This document shows positions 29,166 to 41,692 of a DNA stretch of 64,000 nt, piece after piece. The stretch is taken from NCBI GenBank assembly GCA_021229015.1, contig CM037780.1, positions 61,871,323 to 61,935,322 of the forward strand, given 5' to 3'. The position numbers and the translations under genes are program-made. Numbering within the stretch: the first letter of the stretch is position 1; every line of letters begins with the position of its first letter. The notes beneath the pieces are model-generated. The model was not told the origin of the DNA and did not search any database. It saw only the letters and a program-made list of their open reading frames with translations. The stretch is from Solen grandis (Eukaryota; Mollusca; Bivalvia; Adapedonta; Solenidae).

Positions 29166-29699
29166 AATATTTGCGCATTTTTTTTTTCAGTACAGTTTAT
29201 TAAACACGTTATCTCCGGTATCGACTATCAAACCCTTTTTAATTCAGTTTCGACTTTCATAAGACAATCGTTCTGAAATAAACATTATACATATTTCTAT
29301 TTAGTGATAAGACAGAAAACAAGATTTGAACTTTATCTCCGCAAAGAAAAGAAAGGTAAAAGAAAGGTGGGGATGGGGGCGGGGTCTATCACTAAACATA
29401 GCCCAGAACGTTGTGCGATACAGAAATGCTTACTATCATAATTGACGTAAAACAAAATTTATGTTAAGATAAAAATATATTCGCTTCAACTTAACAGTTT
29501 AACAGGTTGTTGGATATGTATAGAGATTGTATAATCTACAATATATACTCATCATTAAAATAAATATCGGCTATACAGCCACCATTCAGTTCCAGTGGTG
29601 ATCTTACTGGATATCATAATTGAAATATTTTCTTTTATAAAACAAACGTTGATTATATCTTCTGCAAACGTTCTTACATAAAACAAGGGCGTCATGATA

Positions 29700-29880
29700 C
29701 CATGGTAAAATACCGACTGCAGACTCAAAGGTTGTTGACCCGTGCCCCATCACGGCAAGGAATTTTAATGACATTCCCAGGCGCGAAGTACTGGCTCAAC
29801 CTAGAGAGATTTATGTAACGTATAGAAACCTGTTCTTTTTTTTTCTAATTGGACGTAAAATAGTTTTGAATAAAACAGGG
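29700..29880 (+). mobile_element. SINE family C, near-complete
   Basis: Head (CCATGGTAAAATACCG), degraded B box, body AATGACATTCCCAGGCGCGA then AGTACTGGCTCAACC, and tail AATTGGACGTAAAATAG. Confidence 0.65.
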
Positions 29881-30186
29881 AGTGACAAGATAAGAACGAC
29901 AACAGTACATTAATGAAATATTTATATTAATTTATTTCCTACAAATATACCATAGAGCATAATATATGCTCCTAGCAAAACAATTATATTAGTTAAAATC
30001 TATAAAGACAGTATTAGGGTAACATAGTCTAAAAATAAAGTCATATTAAATAGGACATGATACTTGTACCCTGTGAAAATCCCTTTCTATGATGCGATAC
30101 AAGTGGTTCGTCATCTTCAAGTATGGTTTGCGTCTGTACATCATAGCATATGTCGACTTGATCAATTTTGCGAGTATATTTAATAT

Positions 30187-30410
30187 GTTTGTTAGGTTAA
30201 ACGTTCCGCCGATAGTGTTCCCGTCATCTGTCTTTTTTGGGATAGATATAGTGCTGTCACACTGCAGTATCACGCCGTAGAAATATGGCATGATACCACA
30301 CCAAGACACATTATCCTGACACCGGGTCAACCAGTCCTGTAACTATCCCTTTATGCTAAGCGCCAAGCAAGGGAGATACGACTTTGGTATGTCCTGGCCG
30401 GGGATAGTTA
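30187..30410 (-). mobile_element. SINE family A, diverged
   Basis: GTTAAACGTTCCGCCGATAG, CACTGCAGTATCACGCCGTA, GACACCGGGTCAACCAGTCC. The head is truncated after GGCCGGGGAT. Confidence 0.75.
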
Positions 30411-30489
30411 AATTTATATCTTATACCATTATAACTTTAATGTACATATAAGTTGCGTGATTGGTTACATATATAACTTATTGCTAGGT

Positions 30490-30620
30490 TTAAAATAACC
30501 CAGTGGTTTCTTGTATGACTGGCTAATTGTGGATTCAAAGGTTTAGGGGTAAGAATTGTCATAAACTTCCAAGTCGCATAGTACTGATCTTGTTGTGTTG
30601 TGTTGTGGGCGTGTTTCTTA
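30490..30620 (+). mobile_element. SINE family C, degraded
   Basis: Degenerate B box (GTGGATTCAAAGG) and AACTTCCAAGTCGCATAGTA, in register with family C. Confidence 0.4.
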
Positions 30621-31535
30621 ATACGATACACAAAAAATGTAAGTCATACTAAAACGTTATCACATTAATCACGATTACACGAGTAATGTTGTCCCTAAAC
30701 ACCATTCTGCCGCCATTTAGTTTGTCAGATTGGATTTCGTCATTTATATAAACGTCAAAACATCAATAAATTATTGTTGCCATGACAACCAAACACCTGC
30801 ATCCCAAACAGAAAAAATGATAAATAGGATCTGAAATGAATTGTCATTTGATATCAAATTTTACTAAACTCGTTCATGAAAATGTTATTAAGATAACCAT
30901 TCCAACATCCATGGTTTACTATAGTAAAATTAATGTTGTAATATTTGCTTGAATTATGCTTTGAAGATATTGTTTTGCACGTTATTTCCGAAACACCTTT
31001 ATCGCAACGTTAACATTTGTGATAAGTTTAATCAAAATAAGTGCGTGTGAAGTCACTACCCGCACACAAACTCTACAACGACAATCCATATAGAAGTGAC
31101 CTTGACATTCGACCTTGTAAATATAAATCTGAATTCTTATCACGAAGTGTTAAACATTCGTCGAAATAAAACAAATAAATAGGTACTGCTAAACTAAAAG
31201 TATGTACGGACTGACTAAAGGGTAGATAGGCGAACGAACAGAACAGCACAAACCATCATCCATCGCTTGGTTTTTAATCTGTAAACCTTTTAACCTGTAA
31301 TGGAAAAAAGGTAACTTTTGTTTTTTACTTTTTCATTATCTTAATGAACCTCATAACTTCGTTAAATACTATAATCAAACTTATAATGTTAATGATATCT
31401 TGTTTATTTTTCACTTTATTTATCTACTGATCTATTTTAAAGGAAGGGAGGTACATCTGTCTTAATAGGGTTATTTAAAGAAAGTTATACCCCTTACTGC
31501 TGAGAAAAGTAAAAACACGCATAATAGGTATTGAA
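30621..31535. other. No gene recognised
   Basis: AT-rich, no long frame, no repeat I could match. Confidence 0.35.
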
Positions 31536-31692
31536 GGTCACCTGTATTAAGTGATCAACCTGCATTTAATGGTCAGTTTTAATATTACTAGCATTTTGTT
31601 ATATCTTATCATTTATAGTACGGTCACCTCTGTTAAGCGGTCACTTTCTCTTTGTCCCTTGACTGACCGTTTAAGACAGGTTTGACTGAATA
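31536..31692. repeat. Dispersed repeat, copy 2 (as at 23682)
   Basis: GGTCACCTGTATTAAGTGAT, GGTCAGTTTTAATATTAC and AAGACAGGTTTGACTGA. This copy keeps a second GGTCACCTCTGTTAAGCGGT inside. Confidence 0.6.
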
Positions 31693-31769
31693 TAGATAAA
31701 TATAACCAAAGGACCAAGTCAAACGTTTGACAGATATATCAACCTATGTTGGTAATAAAAAATGTATGT

Positions 31770-31960
31770 TAGGTTTTATGTCCCACCGACATTACTGCAA
31801 TAATTTGGAGATTTCGTCTACATGAGACAGGAAGAGTAGTGGCTCACTGCGATATTATGTTTGCTGTATATATACATGTGACAATATACCACATACTGAT
31901 AATATCCTGACACCGGACCATCCAGGTCTGGGACTACGCTGTATTTATACTGATGTGTTC
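31770..31960 (-). mobile_element. SINE family A, 3' half, diverged
   Basis: GTCCCACCGACATTACTGCA, GTCTACATGAGACAGG, GACACCGGACCATCCAGGTC. The head is missing. Confidence 0.65.
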
Positions 31961-32835
31961 CTTCTTTCTATCTATCTTTCCATCCGTTTGTTTTCATCAG
32001 TCACCATGTCTATATCTCTTCTCCTTTGATTTTTCCCTGCCGCTGTCTTACTTATTCTCTATATTCTATTAGCTGCATCGCAATTAAACATATTCCATTT
32101 CAGATTGACATTAACTATAATGTTTAGAATTTATTTCGATCTCATTTATCTTCCTCTACCTTAAACTTATCCTTCTTATTTAGAAATCGACAGATACTGT
32201 TTTCTACAAAATGTACAACTAGATAGCTGAATATGCAAAACTGAAGACACATCCTGCACAGATACAGGTATTGAATATATAAGCTGAATTCAGCATCGAT
32301 GTCAGTGTAAGATTTCCACAAATGTTATTTGTTTACCATGTTTACGGATCGTTTTCTTGGTTATATTGCCACATAGCCTTGAATGTCTTCTCCGTATTGA
32401 TGATCACTGAAACGTGCAAACTATTCTCCATTATACATTACTTTTATAATGATGTGCAAAACATGTGTCACACATGAAATTCGAATAGGACACGTTGATA
32501 TGGCCCGTGCATACTTGAGATTTAATATTTGTAAGGGACTACCTTTCGACACCGCTGGGATATGTTTGTAAATATGATACTATTAAACAAACACTTTCAT
32601 GTGTGGTAATGCTAGGTCAGCAAAATTATTTAGTATTTTTAAAAGTCATTGTTGAATCTCCAAAACATTTTAAATCAGATTTTGAGCCAATGTTCAAAGA
32701 TGTAAAAATCTCACAGGAACGCCCTAGACCCTCCCTTACATAGGTAAGAGACATTGCCTCCTAAATCCACCCTTGTCGCCCTATTCAACAACTTCCGACA
32801 TCTTTATGACTTTTATCCTTTTCTTTGTTTCCCTA
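31961..32835. other. No gene recognised
   Basis: AT-rich sequence with TCTATCT-type words near 31966-31980. Confidence 0.35.
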
Positions 32836-32975
32836 GGTTTAACGGCCCACCGGCAGTATTTCATTCATTTGTGAATATTATTTTACATATATATTACGCT
32901 GTAGACAAGTGTGTACCATACAAGTCACATTATTCTGACACTGTGCTAACCAGTCCTGGCACTGCCACTATACTT
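32836..32975 (-). mobile_element. SINE family A, fragment
   Basis: TTTAACGGCCCACCGGCAGT, then CACATTATTCTGACACTGTG and CTAACCAGTCCTGGCACTG. Confidence 0.6.
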
Positions 32976-35900
32976 TTTACCAGCTTTATGATACATACCC
33001 GTTCACTTCTACCCGGAGTGAGACGGATGTACACTAGATATATGGTTCATTAAAGGCAAAACTTAAGCTTGACAGGGAGCCACAATTCAGGACTGATACC
33101 ATGGTTCGTGGACGTGACTCAATGAGGCCTCGTGTGGTTATAAATATTGAAATGTCGGTGTGTATACCAAAAAAATATTGTCAAATTCGTATTACTGTAC
33201 AGGTAAAATTTACAAAGAATATTTTTAAAAAATCGGCGTAAGACAAAAATGCGTGTTTTACAATGAGAACACAAATATCGAAATTTAATGAATCAAATAA
33301 ATTACTTCCACAAATAGAAAAATAATCTCTACAAAAGTAATTGTTCAGTCCACATCGACGTGGTGAAGTGAACATTTACAAAATTAAGACGGTCAACAGT
33401 TTGACACACAATAAACAAACACACTGTCGAAGGGGTAATACTAATGGAGTGTCATTAAAACATGTCCATTCTTAGAGTGTTCAGGAAAGAGGAAGGGGAG
33501 GGCGGGGGGCAGGAGAAGCTCATTAAACATTATTCAACTTACTAGAACGGTTATTGTACATACGACAACATATTTATATGTGGGCTAGTTATTATTTTAT
33601 GCTTAGTTTAAAATTGTTATACCTTTACGTGACCTTCGAGTGTGAAATTTCCATATAAGACCTTGGTGGGCATACTCAATCTCGTGTTGACATACAATCA
33701 TTCTTCATGGGATGCAATAATTATATAATATGCACTGTGAATTGTAAAAATGATCGCACATTTTGAATGCCCATTGAAGCGCAATATATTTCCGGTTATC
33801 AACACTACACTATATACAGGCTCATAAAATGGATGTTTCCCAGTCGCTTGCGTCACTCCATCGGGATCTTCTTTCTGGTCATTCCTCAAGATAAGATTCA
33901 CAATGGGTGTCATGCTTCTTTTGTCGTCTCCTGCAGTCATGGTTTCCATGGTGATGTGCATGACGACTGCAGAATTTTACAAGGCAATTAATGATCAGTC
34001 AGTCATTGCTGCTACATACTCATATTCACACCCGATATAAGTACATTTTTAAGTAGTCCCGGCAGATCTATATCACACATTTTGTGGGATATGGAATTTA
34101 TCAGAACAGAACTAACAGAATTTATCTCTAGAAACGGTATTTCATCACTTTGTATAAAAGAAATTGACATATCAATATGCATATATAAATGTTCCCTCTT
34201 TACTATATCGTTTACGTCAATATATAACATTAACAAAACTCTTACGCATGGTTTAATGATTTGGGCAATGACAGAAAAAATTACCCTAACCCTTAGGTCC
34301 AAAAAGAGCTCAAACCTACAATCCTCAGATCTATATTCAATACGTTCGTTTTAACCTTACGACAACGCCTTTTCCCCCAAACCAATGACCAGTGAATCTT
34401 GTTCATATAAATTGAATGTAACGCCCATTTAGTATTATTGTATACTAACACGACATTTTTTCAGATTTTAAATATATTTCATTTATATAGTCTATATCGT
34501 TTTACTTTTATTCATATACGTCCATATATATATATAGGAATGAATGTAATTGATCATGTTATTTTTACTTGACACAGAGCTGTTATAACGTAATATAAGA
34601 TATTTTAGAAGCTCTGTATAAAGATAGTAATCTTGGGATAGATACATTTAGTGTAGCCATTATTGTGTGTCTGTTAATAAATATTTACTTTCTTTTGATT
34701 TAAATACATATATTTATGTATTGCGTGCTGGAATACTTGTGTATTTTCTTCAACCAGTTGTCCAAAATGGTTAAACACAGGCATAGGATTTTATCTGTAT
34801 TGATCTTCTAAATAACACGACACTATTTTAGGTAAAAATGTATTAAAATATGCAGGCACACTGTAAATCCATGTGGAATGTCTTTATGGAGCAGTCGTAC
34901 ACATTATATTATCCAGATACAATCCAATCATTCGCACGACATGCTTGCACCTGCCGTAGTACTGAAACACTCCAAAAAAGTAATATTTTCATGATTCCAG
35001 TGAAACGCAAGTTTGTAACCGGATATAACATAACCGGTGTAGACATACATTTTACCGCTTTAAACTAGTCCTTCGATGTAACTGACATTTAAACGTATCA
35101 TTTCTCTAGAAGTTCAGACTTTGTTTTTCAGAAATTTGTGTATTTCTACATTCTCCAGTGGGACCTACGCATAAGATCCATGGCCTGTCAGTGACACTTT
35201 AAATTCTGCATGAAAGAAAGTTCAGAGAAGATACCTAAACAATGTGAAAACTATCTATCAATATTGTTAGTCCAATTTGCGTTTTCTTCGGCTATATCAT
35301 CTCCTTTCCTTTTTCTTTCTATTCAGTTATTTACTATTCATATCTTTTTATTTTAAACATAGCTTTTTTTTTTACTTTTCTTCTGATTCTTCCCTCCAAA
35401 AATGCTGGTTATTGTTCAAACTCTTCTTTTTTAATTCAAAACTACTTCGTTTATTTTGTTCTGTTTTGTTTATTCACTATTTATCATTTTTGTATAACAT
35501 TGTAAGGGAAACGTAAGAGAATGTGTGAGCGAGAGAGGGACTGTAGATAGTTGAGAGAATTCAAATAAAAATATGTCAGAGGATAACAAACCAAAACATA
35601 TAATTATACATGCATATAGACTCTCTCTTCTATATTATCTATTATATTTATATTTTTTCTCTTGTTTGTTATGTTACTTAAGTGACCTTTTCTTTTATGT
35701 ACATTGTACTTCATTTGTACATGCTCTCACATGTCTGACAATGATTTAAGTAATAAAGGATTTTGTATTGTATTTATAAAACATCTTCAACATATGGATG
35801 TATGTATGCATGTAACACTTAAAGGCATCTCGAAAGGAATGTGGAATCCTACTGAGCCAGGCCCCCACCTGCTGTGACCAGACCTGCTAATTGCTGGTCA

Positions 35901-36870
35901 TCACTGCAGGGAGTCTTTAGCCAATATAGTACTAATCTGTCACAGTAAAACCTCTGATAGGTTAATGCAAAACTAAAGTACCTGCTAGTATGGAAGTGAG
36001 AAAGTAGGCTAGTTTTACACAAAGCCATAAACATTTTAATGAATGTTAGTGATAATGTGGGTTGTTTACTGTATGATCCCTTACATATTCTTTATTGCAT
36101 TAATTACTAGGTGTCAATTTTGTAACTGCATGATTATGTATTTATTTCATAGTTAAATATTTGATTTTGAAAATACATGAAAGAGATACAAGTTTTAGTA
36201 TTCAAAATGACTTAAAATGAGTCTGAAGGACATTATTCTGACCATGAATGACTTTTTAAATTGCTTTTGTTAGAAACGTTTTGTTACATTTTATTCAACA
36301 GAAACGTTACTAACATTGTAAAACGTGCTTATTTTACAATTGAATTGAAATTAATAAATTTTTTTTTTTATTATGACATAACAAACAAAAATCAAGTATT
36401 TAAAACAGTGTTGATTTTCTGGCATAAACATGAGTTGAGGGAAGAATTGAGAGAATGAAAGTATTTAGTAATACATAATTTATTTCCAAACTTAATGTCG
36501 CTTTTTATGATAAATTTTACAAATCAAAATAAAATATAAATTAAAATATATATGAGAACTAAAAGAATGAAAGAAAGAAATAACAAAATGTATAAGAAAT
36601 AACAAAATCAACCAACAAAGTAAGAAAGAAAACAAATAAAGATTTATATTTAATTAAATAAAAAAGAATAAAAAAAGAACTGATAGAATAATTTCTGGTA
36701 TTTAGGATTGCATAATTGGTATATTCACAACTATTTCCTTTACAAACTGTGTATGACTATGTTCAACCCCCAAATATAGCATATTCCGGAAAGTATACAA
36801 CATGGAGACATTACAAATATGATGTATTAATAACAAAACATTCCATTCCGGTTTGGGGTAACAGGTAAGT
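32976..36870. other. Long AT-rich stretch without a recognised gene
   Basis: Nothing here has a supported function. The best frame is on the minus strand at 33961-33698 (87 codons from ATG: METMTAGDDKRSMTPIVNLI and on), which is less AT-rich than its surroundings and could be a first exon, but no family or firm splice site backs it. 35720-35776 ends in AATAAAGGATTTTGTATTGT, which looks like the 3' tail of an old retroposon. Confidence 0.3.
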
Positions 36871-36871
36871 C

Positions 36872-36873
36872 TT

Positions 36874-36921
<48 letters not shown>

Positions 36922-37397
36922 GAGGAAGGGGAAATCAGAATAGGCATATACATAAAGACTTATCGTTGTCGCTGTATATCATTATGTTACTTATCACAAT
37001 TTGATATGTTAAAAATAAATTATTAGAAGAGAGAGAGAAATAAATATATAAAGAAAAGCAAATTTATAAGCTTATTTTACCAATAGGATGCTTAAACAAA
37101 TCAAAAGGTGCACCTACACGTTGTAGTAAGTACAAAAATCCGGTCCTAGGTTACAAACAGATTTAAGAGAGAGAGGGAGAGAGAAAGAGAAAGAGATTTC
37201 CAATTAGATGCTCATAAGATACATGTACATAATTCTATTACAGATTAGGTATACAGAAATGTATTTTAACAATAAATGTAAGTGTATTAAATATGTAAGT
37301 GATAAAGATTTGATCAACTAAACTATTTGATTTGTATGAGGCACTAATAAAATGAAGGTGACAGAGAGAGCAAGAGAGAGAGAGAGAGAGAGAGAAG
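36872..37397. repeat. Cluster of (GA)n microsatellites
   Basis: GA runs at 36872-36925, 37167-37195 and 37362-37397, all on the same strand, separated by ordinary AT-rich DNA. They lie 0.7-1.2 kb upstream of the DIRS-like element. Confidence 0.85.
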
Positions 37398-38073
37398 AAT
37401 GATCATTGCATAGAAAAACAGTTGTTTACATTGCACAATAAAGTTGAGTGGCATTAGATAAATTGATAGATAGATGGTTCTTTACATTAAAAAGGAATAT
37501 ATGGTACTTTACATTTCACAAACAAACAAAAAAAAAAAGGAATAAAGAAACATAAAATCTTGAAAATATTGCTGAAAGCGTGCTGTAGCAGTACACTTTA
37601 CACATCATCGGTCAATAATAACATGGCATCGCCCACGGCGCTTTGTCTTTGCATTGGACAAGAAAACGGGACTTTATGACCATGGTGAGTTTATCAAATT
37701 TCTTTTATGTTGAAAGCAAAATATAGATAATATAATATGCACGAACGTGTTTACATGCAAATATTCGTGAAATAAATATAGGCAAATCATTTAATTCGAT
37801 ATATATACACTGAACGGAGATATCGGTATATCAGTTAAACTTCTTCATAATAATGCTCATGAACGTACTGAGGTTCCTAAAAATGTAATTTTCAGCGTTT
37901 GAGTAAGCGAATTAGACGAATATTTGTTTCCCTTGCTTTAATAGTCTCTGATAGATGTCGGTTGTATCTGTGCACGAGTTTCTCGTGTTTATACTGGGGC
38001 ATTCATTCAGCTTTGGGATCGACTGGCAGTCGGACGCTTTTTTCTTTTCTGTGCTTCTGTGTATACTTAGGTT

Positions 38074-38828
38074 ATGACCACGCGGACACTTATGCAGACA
38101 GAAGAAAACAAACAAGAGGATATAAATGGTTGTATCCGTGAACTGTTATCTGAAGTGAGGGAACAGAGGCGTGAAATTAATTCCTTAAAAGATGAAGTTA
38201 GAGGCAACTCGCTGTCTGTGAAGAGTGAATTTAAGCGTCTGAAGTCTGTCCATGAGGTAAAATGGCGTTCAGAAGGTAACCGAATTCAACATGACTTTAA
38301 CTCTGAATTACATGACAATTTGAAACAAGTTGAATGGGGGCTCGATAATGGTAAGCCTGAATATGTTCGTGAACTGTTAAATGAATGCTGTGATTCTCTC
38401 AAGGAGAGGAATAAACATATCCGTATCGCGGACTCTTCCGAAGGCGGTTGGGAGACAGTCGTCAATACGAGAGCAACCCAGTGGCTAGTGACTCTGACGA
38501 TGAAACCAAAATTAATCGTGCAGAATCTAGGGCTGTCCGGAAGAGGAAATCCATGCAGAAGTCAACAAAGAGGTTCAAGCCTAGTGCTACCGTTACTTCT
38601 GGTGATTTCGTTAGCCAGCGTGTTTTCCCTGGTGTTGGTGCGACGTCATTTCCGGTTCAGCAGCAGCAGCAACGCCAGCAGCAGTTTAATTTTCGTCCCT
38701 TCTCATATGGCACAGCTTCCAGACCCATCGTCGGACCCTGTTTTGCATGTGGCGAATCGACTCACTTCAGACGGAACTGCCCGTACACCAAAAGCGCCCC
38801 GCAGCTTGACATTCAAGCCAGGAAGTGA
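38074..38828 (+). pseudogene. DIRS-like gag with CCHC knuckle, one frameshift
   Basis: Begins MTTRTLMQTEENKQEDINGC with a coiled coil (EVREQRREINSLKDEV). It runs in frame to about 38460 (GGWETV) and then continues in another frame (RQYESNPVASDSDDE). The second part has a basic stretch (RAVRKRKSMQKSTKRFK), a Gln-rich run and the knuckle CFACGESTHFRRNC, an exact C-x2-C-x4-H-x4-C, before a stop at 38826-38828. The frame change at 38460 needs one surplus nucleotide. It would bind the element RNA. Confidence 0.75.
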
Positions 38829-40848
38829 TGCTTCTCAGGGAACAGAGTTAGATTTTGAAGATGAGTATTTTGGTGATCATTTTGTTTTTGACTTAGAGAA
38901 ATATACTGATAATTACTTTGAGTATGAACAGGGGCAGAAAGATATCATTGTTAAAAATAGATTGAAAGATCATGTAGAATTTTGGAAAGAAATTGGGGCC
39001 AATGAATTTATTATTGAAACTATTTGTTCTGGTTACAAGAATCCATTTTATTCATTACCCGACAGCTCTTTTTCAAAAAATAATAAGTCGGCCACCAATG
39101 AGAAATTATTCGTTTCCGATGCTATTAAAAATCTGCTAGATAGGGGATTAATTCGGAAGTGCGATTCAAAACCAATTGTTGTAAACCCTCTCACTGTAGC
39201 AGTTCAGAGCTGCGGAAAAAAGAGACTAATTCTCGATTTAAGGAAAGTTAATATGCATATATGGAAGCAATCCGTGAAATATGAAGACTTGCGTTTGGCA
39301 TTAATGTACATTAAAGAAAACTGTTGGATGATTAAGTTTGATATTCTCTCAGCATATCCTTTTATTGGTATATTTTTGCCACATACTGAATATCTTGGGT
39401 TTGCATGGGTTGATGGAGATGGAAATAGTATATATTATAAGTTTCTTGTTCTCCCTTTCGGTCTATGTTCAGCTTGCTATATTTTCACTAAGTTAATGCG
39501 GCCTCTTATAGCTAAATGGAGAGGAGAGGGTAAGAAAGTTATAATGTTTCTAGGCGATGGTTTCGGAACAGGTAGTTCGTTTGATTACGTAAAATCTATG
39601 GCTTTTCAAATGAAATCTGATTTAGTTTTATCGGGTTTTGTTCCGAAAGCAGAAAAATCGTGTTGGGAACCTGTACAGATCATTCAGTGGCTAGGTGCTG
39701 TGTTAAATTCTGTTCAATACACTATTCATATTCCCCAGCAAAGGATGGTTAAAGCTCGACATGCGTTAGCGTTTTTATTAAGTCGGAAAATTGTGCCTGT
39801 CAGAAAAGTTGCTAGTTTTGTTGGTCAAATAATATCCATGGGGATTGTATTGGGTTCAGTTTCCCAAATTATGACGAGATATTTAAGCATAGACATTTCG
39901 CATGCTTTTTCCTGGAACTCTTGTATTGAACTATCAGCTGATAGTCTTTCTCAATTATTATTTTGGGAAAAACATTTGGTGTCTCTTAATGTCAAGCATT
40001 TAGCGTCTTCGAACATATGTACCAGATTCGTTTACAGTGATGCCAGTTTTTCTGGTTTTGCGGGGTATGAGGTTAAGACCTTTAAAGGCGTTGTTCATGA
40101 CACGTGGTCTCCGCTCGAGGCAACACGGTCTTCTACCTGGCGGGAATTGTGTGCAGTGTACCGTGTGCTAGTGTCGCTTGTAGATGTGTTAAGTAAGCAG
40201 AGGGTTAAGTAGTTTACAGACAACATGGGTGTGTGTAGCATTGTTTCTAAAGGTTCTATGAAAAAAGAATTACAGTTTTTAGCTATGGAAATATTCAGCT
40301 GTTGTGCCAAAAATTCCATTCAACTTGAGATTGAATGGTTACCAAGAAAAGAAAATGAAGTTGCGGATTATTTTTCAAAAGTGATTGAAAGAGATGATTT
40401 GGGTATTCCTTTTAAAATTCTCAATCTTATTCAGGCTAGATGGGGAGCTTTAGATGTTGACTTCTTTGCCACAGAATACAATGCGAAATTGTCAAATTTC
40501 AACACTCGGTTTTGGTGTAAAAATTCTTTCGGAGTAGATTCATTTACATTTGACTGGAGTAATGTATTCGGTCTGTTTGTAACTCCAGTTATATTGATAC
40601 CTAGGGTGTTACTGAAAATGAAATCTTGTTTAGCTCGGGAGATTTTAGTTGTTCCTGAGTGGAAGTCTGCCAGTTTTTGGCCTATGTTATGTGGGGACGA
40701 CGGTGAGTTTCAGTCGTTTATACAAGACTGGATGTTCTTACCGACATGTAAATGTTGTTTTACACCATGCAAAAATGGTTCTGGGTTGTTTGGTGTTGAA
40801 GATTTGAAATTCCGTATGTTTGTATTGTATTTAGATTTTTCTGTTTAA
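38700..40848 (+). pseudogene. DIRS-like reverse transcriptase and RNase H, nonsense and active-site mutations
   Basis: The frame overlaps the end of gag in the other frame. RT motifs: KKRLILDLRKVN, IKFDILSAYPFIGI, VLPFGLCSACYIFTKLMRP and, at the polymerase centre, FLGDGFGTG where DIRS enzymes have LDDG, so the first catalytic Asp is Gly. RNase H follows: YSDASFSGFAGYEV, STWRELCAVYRVL, then an in-frame TAG (40210-40212) directly before FTDN, where the family usually has Trp, i.e. TGG to TAG. After the TAG the frame runs on (WLPRKENEVADYFSK, DVDFFATEYNAKL, VVPEWKSASFWP) to a TAA at 40846-40848, so the copy is recently dead. No methyltransferase or recombinase follows. Confidence 0.82.
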
Positions 40849-41208
40849 ATTAAATACCTGTTACGCCTCCTAAGACTAATTAGTGTATTGCAATTTTTAC
40901 ATGTCTTTTTTCAGAGATATCACACGGATTAAGACGATCTTTCAGAAGTATTGGCGGACAAGATGTAACCAGGTAGCTCTTTCGTGGAATAACAGAAATG
41001 AACGAGAAGTGATGTTCAATTTAGTTCGTCTTTATTACAGTGTTTAAAGACAGGTCCTGTAATTAAATATAAGACAAATAATTATTACAATCTTTGAATT
41101 ACAGAATAATTCAAGCACCTAAGATACAATACATTACAATACATTTAAATTATAGTTATTCAGTAATTGGTTTCATTCAGCCACTTTATCTTTTAAAATA
41201 ATACAATT
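40849..41208. other. No gene; flank of DIRS-like element
   Basis: AT-rich. No recombinase frame or inverted repeat was found. Confidence 0.4.
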
Positions 41209-41308
41209 NNNNNNNNNNNNNNNNNNNNNNNNNNNNNNNNNNNNNNNNNNNNNNNNNNNNNNNNNNNNNNNNNNNNNNNNNNNNNNNNNNNNNNNNNNNN
41301 NNNNNNNN
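41209..41308. other. Assembly gap (100 N)
   Basis: Exactly 100 unknown bases, a conventional scaffold gap of unknown size. It cuts the LINE fragment that follows. Confidence 0.99.
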
Positions 41309-41692
41309 CAACAAATAATCAATGACGCTAGAACCCGAGGAGCATGCGTAAATATAACACCTTGTATTAAAATTTTTACCTAGTCTACCGTTAGCAATTC
41401 TAAGCGAAGAAGCCTTACAAAAATCCAATAATTTCAATCCGAAACTGTTGTGACCCTTATCCATAGAAACCCGGTCAACCGTAGCATCTGGACAATATTC
41501 ATCAATATCAATAAAATCAACAGTTTTATCACAAACAATATAATCTTTCCTATCACCATTTCCTACCCTGGCATTCCAATTGCCTATTAAAAATAATTTA
41601 CCAGTTGCTTCGTACTTGAAAATATCACCCTGTAATAAATCAAACAAATCATCATTAATGAAATTATATGCAGGTGACACTTCCGGCCACAT
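41309..41692 (-). pseudogene. LINE apurinic endonuclease domain fragment
   Basis: On the minus strand: SPAYNFINDDLFDLLQGDIF, then FLIGNWNARVGNGDRKDYIV (the GDxNxR-type catalytic motif with Asp changed to Asn), NSFGLKLLDFCKASSLRIAN and VIDYLL, where the gap begins. It corresponds segment by segment to the endonuclease at 49.4-49.8 kb. No RT domain is visible. Confidence 0.7.

Larger units (their letters stand above)
38074..40848 (+). mobile_element. DIRS-type retroelement, gag and RT/RNase H, inactivated
   Basis: Gag-like and RT/RNase H frames of DIRS type lie in order. No tyrosine recombinase, methyltransferase, LTR or terminal inverted repeats were found on either side, so the copy is probably truncated beyond 40848 or its ends are decayed. 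Upstream, a donor (ATG|GTGAGT at 37683) and an acceptor (AATTTTCAG at 37894) might be a leader intron. Confidence 0.8.

Noticed and set aside
38074..40212. Taking the 712-codon frame as one real protein
   Set aside because: The segment between about 38460 and 38700 in this frame is out-of-frame gag. The true gag continues in another frame with the CCHC knuckle, so the long frame is an accident of a frameshift.
41186..41692. Calling the LINE fragment a 168-residue protein
   Set aside because: About 34 of those residues lie in the N gap. Only 41309-41692 is supported.
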